A DNA stretch of 64,000 bases from JAKIYB01 sp964590255 (lineage in GTDB: Bacteria > Armatimonadota > Hebobacteria > CAIYQO01), in assembly GCA_964590255.1 (NCBI GenBank), contig CAZPYA010000009.1, forward strand, positions 17,249 to 81,248. The letters are read 5' to 3'. The notes under the pieces are model-generated. The model saw nothing but the letters and a program-made list of their open reading frames with translations, did not search any database and had not been told where the DNA came from. A program made the position numbers and the translations under genes. This document shows, one piece after another, positions 32,449 through 40,546 of this stretch. The number at the start of each line of letters is the position of its first letter. Positions within the stretch are counted from its first letter, which is position 1.

Positions 32449-34815
32449 ATGCCGCGTATCATCGCGTTGTGTTTACTGATCGTATGTCTGCTGGCCGCGT
32501 GGCCCGTCGCCTGCCATGCGGAAAGTTATCAATACTGGCAGATCACCGTGGACGCCGCCGGCGCCGTTTCCGCGCCGGCGCGGCTGCCCGCGGTCGAGGT
32601 GGCCACGTCGCCCAGTCCGGAGGCGCCCGTCTCGGTGACGCCGAAGCCGTCGGAAACCGCCGCGGAATACCGCATCCTCCGCGTGCCCACCCACGCCCCC
32701 GCCCCGCCCACGGTGGAGGTGGTGAACAAGGGGAAGGACACCGCCTACTACTGGCTGGTGGCGCACGTGGGTCTGCTGCGCTCGCCCATCGCCGGTCCGG
32801 CGGTCGCCGCGAATTGCGATCTGAACAACTTGAAAAACATTGTGCGTTGGCCGAAATCCATACCGTATACCCAATATACCGTGTTGCGCACCGCCACCCC
32901 GGAACTGCCCGCCGGCGTGCTACAGGTGCTGCGAATATGGGGCCAGCCGGTGACCGAATACACCGACACCAACGGCACGCGGCTCAGTCACGACTACCCC
33001 TGTTACCCGCAAGGCACGGTGGCCGGCTCCGCGCCTATCGGCGACGGCCCCTACCTGGTCGGTATCGGCAAGGGGCCGATGGCTAAAGGCGTCGATGCCG
33101 CCGCGGTGAACGCGCCGGTACAGGATACCGGAGCGCTGAAGGCCATCGACGTGGCGCCGACCCGGCAGGTGTCGAACGTCTTCCTGTCGCCTAGCCTCGA
33201 CCAGGCGACAATGAATGCGCAGAACGCGACGAATAACGGCGCGCTGCAGATCAACATCACCAACACCCAGCCGAAGGGCAAGTATGATTTCGGCGGGCCC
33301 ATGGGCCTCTTCGTCAACCAGCGTGACGTAGCCGGCGGGCACAATGACTACGGCCTGTTCGGCGGCAGCCCGCTGCAGAAGAGTTTTCACATCCCCTTCC
33401 GCGTCGACCAATACAACTACACCGCCGGGCAGATGGCCACCATGGTGATGTTCACCAGCAAATACGGCGAAGGCGATAACGTGCTCTTCACCACCCATAC
33501 CACCAGCGAAGGCTTGACGGAAGATGGGGGCGATGAGGGCACCGAAATCTTCATGGCCAGCGCCAACTTGCGGCGCATAGCCGGCGACTATGAGATGGAG
33601 GCGGACGCGGCGAAACACAGCACCCGCCTGCGCGCGAAGGCGCTGAAACAGGCCACCGTCGCCACCGGCCGGCCGGTCGTCAATCTCACCCAGGCGGTGA
33701 GCGCCGGCGCCATCATCCGCATCGACGATGACATGCCGGTCGATCCCAATGAAAAGGAGTATGTCGCCGCGAACCGCGTCACCCGGCTGACCGGGGAAGG
33801 GACCGCGTTCACCAAAGAGATGGAAGGCTGGTATATCTCGCTGGATTGCGATACCACCGCGGGCGGCCTGCGCCAGTGGTACCGGGTGACCCGCGTGAAC
33901 TCGCCGACCTCGCTGGATATCTACGCTTACACCTTCTTCAGCGGCTCCACCTACCTGGGGCATGCCGCCAACGTGGTCTACCACGGCGAGAAATATCGCG
34001 GCGGCATCAAAACCGAACCCCGGGTGAAACCGGACCCGAAGAGCGCGAAAGATGGCCGCGAGCGCTATCTGCTTGCCCCGGCGACCACCATCGCCGAGTA
34101 TCCGGGCACGGGCGCGGGCAACCTGACAGTGATGCCGCTCAAGCAGCCGTGGAACAAAGGCGACAAAATCCAACTCGTCGCCGGCCCGCAGACGAATCTG
34201 TCGCTGGGTAAATTCGGCATCGGCGGCAACCTGCTGCCGCAGGACTTCGCCTACGGCTTCTGGATCCACAACGATACCGACCGGTTGAGCAACGACCCGG
34301 CCTTCTACATCATGGGCGCCTGGCGCTCGGCGGTGAAGATGGAGTTGGACGGCCGCGGTCTGAGCAACGGCATGGAGTTCCTGGGCAAGGCTAATCCGGA
34401 CGGCGGCATCTTCGTCTGCCCACCGGACACCAACCTGCTGCGCGTCACCGGGGTGCCAGTGGTGCTGGGCAGCTCGGCGAAAAACGGGGAACTGGTCTTT
34501 GCGACGGGCACGCATGACGGCGAGAAAGTCGTCGGCATCAGCGCAGGGCAACTGGCGCTGGGCGACCATGTCAGCTTGAAGGGCGGCGCCATGCTGCGCG
34601 GACGGGCTGCCCTGTCCGGCGACGGCAAAGCAACTGCCTTCACCATCAAGTTCCCCCGCGCCTACCCGGCAGCGCCATATGTGGTGGCGGGCAGCAACCT
34701 GCCCCTCGGCATCGGGGTGACAAACGTGACAACCGAAGGCTTCACCGTCACCTTCGCCGCCGCGCCCCCGGCCGGCAAGGACAATGTGACCGTGACGTGG
34801 ATGGTGATGGAGTAA
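32449..34815 (+). CDS. Secreted beta-rich protein with phage-fibre/H-lectin-like C-terminus
   Basis: A 788-residue protein with a signal peptide (IIALCLLIVCLLAAWPVACH) and AAAGGGG upstream of the ATG. The N-terminal 150 residues contain Pro-rich linkers. The middle (about 260-700) has repeated strand-turn patterns, including WYRVTRVNSPTSLDIYAYTF, as seen in phage tail-fibre and beta-helix proteins. The last 70 residues (FTIKFPRAYPAAPYVV to VTVTWMVME) resemble the C-terminal H-type-lectin or fibre module, with GFTVTFAAAPPAG as its core. An adhesin or carbohydrate-binding role outside the cell is inferred. It follows the 29020 gene by 54 bp. Confidence 0.6.
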   Translation: MPRIIALCLLIVCLLAAWPVACHAESYQYWQITVDAAGAVSAPARLPAVEVATSPSPEAPVSVTPKPSETAAEYRILRVPTHAPAPPTVEVVNKGKDTAYYWLVAHVGLLRSPIAGPAVAANCDLNNLKNIVRWPKSIPYTQYTVLRTATPELPAGVLQVLRIWGQPVTEYTDTNGTRLSHDYPCYPQGTVAGSAPIGDGPYLVGIGKGPMAKGVDAAAVNAPVQDTGALKAIDVAPTRQVSNVFLSPSLDQATMNAQNATNNGALQINITNTQPKGKYDFGGPMGLFVNQRDVAGGHNDYGLFGGSPLQKSFHIPFRVDQYNYTAGQMATMVMFTSKYGEGDNVLFTTHTTSEGLTEDGGDEGTEIFMASANLRRIAGDYEMEADAAKHSTRLRAKALKQATVATGRPVVNLTQAVSAGAIIRIDDDMPVDPNEKEYVAANRVTRLTGEGTAFTKEMEGWYISLDCDTTAGGLRQWYRVTRVNSPTSLDIYAYTFFSGSTYLGHAANVVYHGEKYRGGIKTEPRVKPDPKSAKDGRERYLLAPATTIAEYPGTGAGNLTVMPLKQPWNKGDKIQLVAGPQTNLSLGKFGIGGNLLPQDFAYGFWIHNDTDRLSNDPAFYIMGAWRSAVKMELDGRGLSNGMEFLGKANPDGGIFVCPPDTNLLRVTGVPVVLGSSAKNGELVFATGTHDGEKVVGISAGQLALGDHVSLKGGAMLRGRAALSGDGKATAFTIKFPRAYPAAPYVVAGSNLPLGIGVTNVTTEGFTVTFAAAPPAGKDNVTVTWMVME

Positions 34816-34860
34816 TAGAGACGCGTATATGACAGTTGACCAATCGGAGGTATTCGAGCT

Positions 34861-36084
34861 ATGAACCTGGAAAATGTGCATCCCACCGTGCCCGCGCACG
34901 GCTATATTGTTCCCATGCAGGAAGGCGACGGCATGTGGTCGGCCATGGGGGTCGGCTCAGATGGCAGCGTCTACATGGTGGTCTCCAGCATGTGCCTGCA
35001 GCCGTGCCGCCTGATACGGCTCACCCCCGGGGATGGCCGGGTTGAGGTCGTTGGGATCATACAGGAGATCTGCGGCGAAACCGACCCGGAGCTGGTGCCG
35101 CAGACGAAAATCCATACCCAGCTTATCGAAGACAGTCGTGGCCGCATCTGGTTCGGCAGCGACTCCGACGAGTTATACCCCGCCGACGCCCATGACTGGT
35201 GCGCCGCGACGGGCAAATATCTCAAGGGGTATACCGGCGGACATCTCATCAGCTACGATCCCGCCACCGGGCAGTGTCAGGATCACGGCGTGCACTTCCC
35301 GAAAAAGCAGGAATATCCCCGGGACATCACCGAGTGCGGCCTGTACTACATGACGATCACGAAGGACCCACAGCGGGACGTCCTCTATTTCATGACCGGC
35401 AACGAAATCTATCTGGGCGCCTACGATATGGCGACCGAGACGTTGATCGACAGCCAGCCGCTGCCCATCCCCTATCCCTTCGAGCCCGATCCGGCCCGCG
35501 ACGGCTGCACCGGCTTCTACCACTGCCGGGATATGAAGGTCGGGGCCGACGGCTGGCTGTATACCTTCACCCGCGAGGGGCAGGTTGTCCGCTACAGCGA
35601 CCGCGAGCGTCGCATCGAAATGACCGGCGTGTGGATTCCGGGGGTCGACCGCGTCGGGCCGAATATGCCGTATGCCCTGACAGTCAGCCGCGACCGCACG
35701 CGCATCTACGGCGGCGCCTCCGTCACCGGGCACCTCTTTGAGTTGGTGGTGGAGCCAGGCCAGCCGCCGGTGGTGCATGACCTGGGCGACTCCGGCGTGC
35801 ATCTGCAGCAGGGGTTGCGCGTGGTGCATGCCATTACGACCGGTCAGGATGACATGATCTACTATCTCTCGGCGACCAGCCCGTGGCTCTTCCGCTTCGA
35901 TCCGGCGACCCGGTGCATCACAACGCTGGGAGAGGTGTACCTGGCAAACCTGGATGACCAGAAATCCCAGGGGGGCATGGCCGGCGCCACCACCTCGGAC
36001 GGCACGCTCTGGTTCGGCAGTTGGTTCTCGACAGGGCAGCAGGTCTTCGTCGGCATCGATCCCGCGGCTTGCACGACCCGGTAA
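34861..36084 (+). CDS. Beta-propeller protein (SMP-30/YVTN-like)
   Basis: A 407-residue protein with GGAGG upstream of the ATG. Repeating four-stranded blades are visible: WSAMGVGSDGSVYMVVSS; HTQLIEDSRGRIWFGSDSDE; RDMKVGADGWLYTFTREGQV; AGATTSDGTLWFGSWFSTGQ. The recurring DGxxW/Y-F-G pattern is typical of propellers that bind or process sugars or lactones. No signal peptide is evident, so unlike its neighbours it may act in the cytoplasm. It is placed between two secreted proteins in a same-strand run and is probably co-transcribed. The catalytic activity, if any, is unknown. Confidence 0.7.
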   Translation: MNLENVHPTVPAHGYIVPMQEGDGMWSAMGVGSDGSVYMVVSSMCLQPCRLIRLTPGDGRVEVVGIIQEICGETDPELVPQTKIHTQLIEDSRGRIWFGSDSDELYPADAHDWCAATGKYLKGYTGGHLISYDPATGQCQDHGVHFPKKQEYPRDITECGLYYMTITKDPQRDVLYFMTGNEIYLGAYDMATETLIDSQPLPIPYPFEPDPARDGCTGFYHCRDMKVGADGWLYTFTREGQVVRYSDRERRIEMTGVWIPGVDRVGPNMPYALTVSRDRTRIYGGASVTGHLFELVVEPGQPPVVHDLGDSGVHLQQGLRVVHAITTGQDDMIYYLSATSPWLFRFDPATRCITTLGEVYLANLDDQKSQGGMAGATTSDGTLWFGSWFSTGQQVFVGIDPAACTTR

Positions 36085-36139
36085 AGCGCTCCGCCGGCCA
36101 TGACCGCGACGTCGCTGACACGATTAAGGGAGCGATCAC

Positions 36140-38557
36140 ATGACACTTGCCACATACCTGCTGCTGGGCATCTGCGTGCTGAGCAGCCTGGCGGCTGTTG
36201 CCGTGAACCCCCAGTTGCCGGATTTGCGTTGGGAAAAGCGCTCCGACTGGGTGGATGTCCGGTCACTGGGCGCGAAAGGCGACGGGGTCGCCGACGACAC
36301 CGCGGCCATCCAGGCCGCGCTGGACTCGCTGGTTGATTGGGAACGCAGCGGGTGGAAGCCCGTCTACGGCCCGAAAACGGTGTATCTGCCACCGGGAACC
36401 TATCGCATCACCGACACGCTGCACCTGTATCGTATGTCCGGCGCCATGCTGGTCGGGCATGGCCGCGGCACGCGCGTCGTCTGGGACGGCGCCGCCGGCA
36501 AAACGATGTTCTGGAGCGATGGCTCGCGATGCGCGCGCTTCATCGGCATCACCTGGGACGGCCGCGGGAAAGCCGGACGCGGGTATGATCACGCCGCGAC
36601 GACCAAAGGCGCCTACTTTGAAACCGAGATCCTCCACCAGTACGAAGCGTTCATCGGGATGCAACACGGCGTCAACCTCGGCATTAGCGGGCAGGGGGGC
36701 GTGGCGACGGACAACGTCTTCCTCAAGCATTGTCTGTTCATCGACTGCGCGCGCGGCATCTCAGTCGACAATTTCAACTACTACCACTACAGCATCGACG
36801 GCTGCGAGTTCCACGGGTGCGGCACTGGTGTCTACTTCCGGCGCGGCATGGGATACGTGCGGAATTCGCACTTTCGCGGCAGCACGGAAACCGATGTCTA
36901 CATCTATCTCGGGTATCCGGTCGACTGCTCGGTGCGCCGCGTCACCTCGGTCGGGTCGCGCCGCTTCGTCACCGGCGGCGGCGGCGGGTGGGTGAGCGCC
37001 TCGGAAGTGTCGGATTGCCGCGTGAGCGGATGGACCGATCCTGACGGGGCCATCGTCATCGACAGCGCCGCCTCGCTGCTACTGTATGACATCGTTTTCA
37101 CGAATCCGCCCGGCACAAAACCGCCCATCCGCCTGGCCAACCGTATGCCCGATTACCCCATACTGCTGACGGTCACCGGTAATCGGTGCGCCGGCGTCTC
37201 CTCCCTGATCGATCCGGGACCGAATTCCCGTATCATCACCCTGCCGTCCGGCAAGGAAAAGCGGTTGCTGCGCGCCGATGACGAGACGTTCTTCCCGGGA
37301 CGCGTGGATGTCGTTCCCGGAAAGATCTTTGACGCCCGGCGCGATTTCCGCGCGAAAGGCGATGACAAAACCGATGATACCGCCGCGTTGCAGGCGACCA
37401 TCGACGCCGCCCGCGCCTGCGGGAAGGACGCCATGGCCTATTTCCCGCCCGGTCGGTATCGCGTCAGCAAAACGCTGGTCATCACCGGCGCGGACTACCG
37501 CGTGGGCGGCGGCGGCAACCGCGAACACTGCCGGCTGCAGTGGACCGGTTCCCGCGATGGCGTGGTCGTGCATGTGCAGGACCCGCGGCAGGTGAAGCTG
37601 GAATATGTCGAGATTCGCGGCGGCGAAAATACCGGATGCTGCGCGATTCGCCAGACCGGTACCGGCGCGGGATCCAACATGCGCTATGAAGGCATCTCCG
37701 TGCCAGGCGCCTACATTGCCTATACACCGCGCCCGCGCGGCCTGGAACTGATTAGCCTGGGGCGCCGCGATGTCGTGCTGATGGAAGGCAACAATAACGG
37801 CGACCTGCGCATCACCAATTGCGGCCGCGCGACGATTCTGGTCAGCAGCCTGGTCGCCTCGCCCATCATCATCGAGGGCGACGAACGCATCCGCGACGGC
37901 TTCATCGGCTTTCTCGCCTACATGGGCTTGAACGTCGGCGACCCGCTAATCCATGTGAAAAACAACCAGAATCTGGTCATTAGCGACGCCTACCTGGAAG
38001 TCACGCCGGGCACTCACGTGGCGCTGGAGGGCAATCCGGGTGAACCGGCCGGGGCCGTCACCATCATGGGCACCGAACGCTATACGATGCACCCCGGGGC
38101 CGCGTGGCTGGTTGGGGGTAAAAAAGTTGAGCAGCGCGCCGATATTATTCGGGTGTCGAACTATAAAGGCCGGTATTGTGAAGGCCGCAACCTGTTCAGC
38201 AATCCCCCCAAAGACGGCTACCTCGTCGCGCACACCGGCGACCGCCCGCTGGACCTGATCTTCCTGGCCAACTGCTGGATGACGCTGGACGCATACTGGA
38301 AGAACGGGCAGACGCGGCCCGCCTTCGCGGATGCGCCGCGTTTCCAACTGGGCAAAGGCGCACGGCTCATTCAGCTTCAGAACACGATCTACGACCTGCA
38401 GGGCGCCGATAAAGCCGGCGACCGCATGGTGGTGGGCACCTGGCCGGAGCAATTGCCCAACCGCGTGCCGCGCGGCGGCCTGGCGCAGGTGACCGCGGCG
38501 CTGGATGACGTGCGCCGGCTCGGAGCGATCGACCTGCAATTAAACTACGGACGCTGA
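36140..38557 (+). CDS. Secreted right-handed beta-helix protein with two pectate-lyase-3-type repeats
   Basis: An 805-residue protein with a signal peptide (MTLATYLLLGICVLSSLAAV) and GGGAG upstream. Two copies of the Pectate_lyase_3/GH28-type N-cap are present: DVRSLGAKGDGVADDTAAIQ near residue 40 and DARRDFRAKGDDKTDDTAAL near residue 400, each followed by a TVYLPPGTYRI or AYFPPGRYRV strand and a long parallel beta-helix. Such double helices occur in polygalacturonase- and epimerase-like enzymes and in phage tailspikes that cleave polysaccharide. Specific catalytic residues cannot be assigned by eye. It sits in the secreted cluster between the propeller and the TIM-barrel gene. Confidence 0.8.
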   Translation: MTLATYLLLGICVLSSLAAVAVNPQLPDLRWEKRSDWVDVRSLGAKGDGVADDTAAIQAALDSLVDWERSGWKPVYGPKTVYLPPGTYRITDTLHLYRMSGAMLVGHGRGTRVVWDGAAGKTMFWSDGSRCARFIGITWDGRGKAGRGYDHAATTKGAYFETEILHQYEAFIGMQHGVNLGISGQGGVATDNVFLKHCLFIDCARGISVDNFNYYHYSIDGCEFHGCGTGVYFRRGMGYVRNSHFRGSTETDVYIYLGYPVDCSVRRVTSVGSRRFVTGGGGGWVSASEVSDCRVSGWTDPDGAIVIDSAASLLLYDIVFTNPPGTKPPIRLANRMPDYPILLTVTGNRCAGVSSLIDPGPNSRIITLPSGKEKRLLRADDETFFPGRVDVVPGKIFDARRDFRAKGDDKTDDTAALQATIDAARACGKDAMAYFPPGRYRVSKTLVITGADYRVGGGGNREHCRLQWTGSRDGVVVHVQDPRQVKLEYVEIRGGENTGCCAIRQTGTGAGSNMRYEGISVPGAYIAYTPRPRGLELISLGRRDVVLMEGNNNGDLRITNCGRATILVSSLVASPIIIEGDERIRDGFIGFLAYMGLNVGDPLIHVKNNQNLVISDAYLEVTPGTHVALEGNPGEPAGAVTIMGTERYTMHPGAAWLVGGKKVEQRADIIRVSNYKGRYCEGRNLFSNPPKDGYLVAHTGDRPLDLIFLANCWMTLDAYWKNGQTRPAFADAPRFQLGKGARLIQLQNTIYDLQGADKAGDRMVVGTWPEQLPNRVPRGGLAQVTAALDDVRRLGAIDLQLNYGR

Positions 38558-38612
38558 TGCCCGGCAGACTGACCCGGAAGGCATCAGCAACACCACACGA
38601 AAGGCAACAACC

Positions 38613-39692
38613 ATGTTCAACCATATGGCGATGTGGACCTGGCCCGACGCGATCTGGAGCCAGGAGCCGGCGCGGATCATCGATCGCCTGCAAGCCGCGC
38701 ATATCGATATCATCATCCCCTACATCTCGCGGCGCTCGGCCGAAGGCGCGGTCTTTGGCGAGGCGGCGGCGTCGGCGGAGCAGTATGAGGAGCGGCTGCG
38801 CGCCGTCATCGCGGAAGCGCACCGCCAGGGGATGCAGGTGCACGCCTGCTTCGACGAATTGAATGCCTACCCGTCGATGCCCGCCGACGCCTACGCCTGC
38901 CGGCAGGTGCGCGAGGACGGCACGGTGACTGAGACGCTGTGCCCCGCCAATCCCGGCACCACTGCCTACCTCGTCGCCGAGCTGGAGCAGGTACTGACCC
39001 ATTTCGACTACGACGGCGTGGGCCTGGAAGACGGCTATGTCTATAACAACGCGACGATCTACGACGCACAGAACATCAACCCGGACACCTACCAGGTCAT
39101 CCCCGTGTGCTACTGCGACCACTGCCGCGCCCACGCGCCTATCGGCGCGCCGGAGTGGGCGCAGTGGAAGCGCGACCGCATGACCGAGGTCATCGCCGCG
39201 GAACGGGCATGCATCCAGCGGCTGCGCCCGGGCATCCCCTTCTCGGTGGCCGCGCGCATGCCGTATGCCCAGGCGTTCTACACGCCCTACCGCGACGAGG
39301 TGCCCTACTACGGCGGCTGGGCCTACTGCGCGGCGCGCGACAACCTTTGCGCCGACTGGCTGGAGTGGCTGCGCCAGGGGCACATCGACTTCATCTGCCC
39401 GATGAGCTACTTCCACGCCCCGCGCCTGGTTGAACTGCAGACGCTGGAATGCCGGAGCCTGATCCCCGACGCCGCCGAGAAGGTATGGGTGGGCCTGGGG
39501 CTGGACTACATCGCCGCGGAATACTGGCAAGGCGACATGAAGGGCAACGACGCGGCGCGCAACGACGCCGCCGCCCTCGGCCGGCAGCTCGACCTGTTGG
39601 AGTCGCTGGGGCAAAAGAATTGCCTCTTCTTCAGCCACCAGTTCCTGCTCGACGAGCACATCCCCGTCATCGCCGCCCACCGCGCGGGATGA
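38613..39692 (+). CDS. TIM-barrel glycosidase-like protein (GHL10/DUF187-like)
   Basis: A 359-residue protein without a signal peptide, with AAAGG before the ATG. The order of conserved stretches fits a hypothetical glycosyl-hydrolase-like barrel: ARIIDRLQAAHIDIIIPYIS, EAHRQGMQVHACFDELNAYP, a strand with acidic residues (FDYDGVGLEDGYVY), YCDHCRAH, GIPFSVAARMPYAQAF, then HIDFICPMSYFHAP. In GHL10-type proteins the barrel acts on polysaccharide, and the Glu/Asp in VGLEDGY could be catalytic. The assignment is by pattern only. It lies 55 bp after the beta-helix gene and is probably part of the same unit. Confidence 0.65.
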   Translation: MFNHMAMWTWPDAIWSQEPARIIDRLQAAHIDIIIPYISRRSAEGAVFGEAAASAEQYEERLRAVIAEAHRQGMQVHACFDELNAYPSMPADAYACRQVREDGTVTETLCPANPGTTAYLVAELEQVLTHFDYDGVGLEDGYVYNNATIYDAQNINPDTYQVIPVCYCDHCRAHAPIGAPEWAQWKRDRMTEVIAAERACIQRLRPGIPFSVAARMPYAQAFYTPYRDEVPYYGGWAYCAARDNLCADWLEWLRQGHIDFICPMSYFHAPRLVELQTLECRSLIPDAAEKVWVGLGLDYIAAEYWQGDMKGNDAARNDAAALGRQLDLLESLGQKNCLFFSHQFLLDEHIPVIAAHRAG

Positions 39693-39764
39693 GACGTTTG
39701 CGGCAAAGAACACACTGAGGACTGTCTTGAAAGTGATCGTTGCCGGATCGCGAACGATTCGGAA

Positions 39765-40391
39765 GTGACAAACAAGAGATACTACGACCTTGAACGAGTT
39801 CTGGCAGTTGGGTATCGCAATCTGATAAGATATCCTGCTTGGCTTGAGTGGTTCCTATCACCGGCATTGCAGCGGGCGAACTGGAGGTATGCCGTGTTTC
39901 TTATACGGAGGATGGTAGACGCATATGAGCGAAAGAAGATGAAAGCAATTAGCGATTACGAACGATCATGTGAAGAGGATATTGCTCTCATAACGTCACT
40001 ATTTCAGTTTCTGGTTGATGAATATGGTTATACGCTATCTCACGCAAATTTGAAGAGTTATGGCTATGATGTGGTCTTTGATCGCGGTTGGCAGCAGGTG
40101 CATATAGTATACGCTTTTCTACCAGATAATGAACTTACGATAACTATCGCTGATCCTGGGGGTAAAACGCTCAGGTTAACCGATTTATTGCAGGCGAGAG
40201 CGCCTGCAGTGAGAATACGATTATCGCCATCTTTTCTGGAGACGTTTTCAGGTTTTTTCAAACGTGAACTGCCTATCCAAGCGGCGTTATTCAAACAATA
40301 CGCCGATGATATCATTTCGGCGAGGAATCGCGATGAATATGTAGAAATATATCGTAGTCTGAAAAAGACTGATACGCATTGTGGAAAGTGA
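39765..40391 (+). CDS. AT-rich hypothetical protein, probably acquired
   Basis: A 208-residue protein from a GTG start; the upstream region gives no strong ribosome site. Composition differs sharply from every neighbour, with AT-rich third positions (GAT, AAA, TTT, ATA) and flanks that are also AT-rich (39693-40520). The product is helical and charged at the N-terminus (RRMVDAYERKKMKAISDYER), then alternates strands (NLKSYGYDVVFDRGWQQVHI; VYAFLPDNELTITIADPGGK). I do not recognise it. Its base use and its position splitting the secreted-protein run suggest horizontal transfer. Confidence 0.6.
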   Translation: MTNKRYYDLERVLAVGYRNLIRYPAWLEWFLSPALQRANWRYAVFLIRRMVDAYERKKMKAISDYERSCEEDIALITSLFQFLVDEYGYTLSHANLKSYGYDVVFDRGWQQVHIVYAFLPDNELTITIADPGGKTLRLTDLLQARAPAVRIRLSPSFLETFSGFFKRELPIQAALFKQYADDIISARNRDEYVEIYRSLKKTDTHCGK

Positions 40392-40546
40392 CATTAGTCA
40401 CTCCCGGCATTGATAAGCAATAAACTAAGCGCAGTGACCATAATCAGATGCTTGGACTGGCCTTGCTGGCTAGCTTGAGCGCTTTATGAGAATTATACGG
40501 GTTACTCGTTACGGTACCCATCTCCCATTGAAACGGAGGCTCACTT

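Noticed and set aside
32920..34899. 659-codon minus-strand frame opposite the lectin-like secreted protein
   Set aside because: The plus strand has a signal peptide, a ribosome site and domain patterns; the antisense frame has none.
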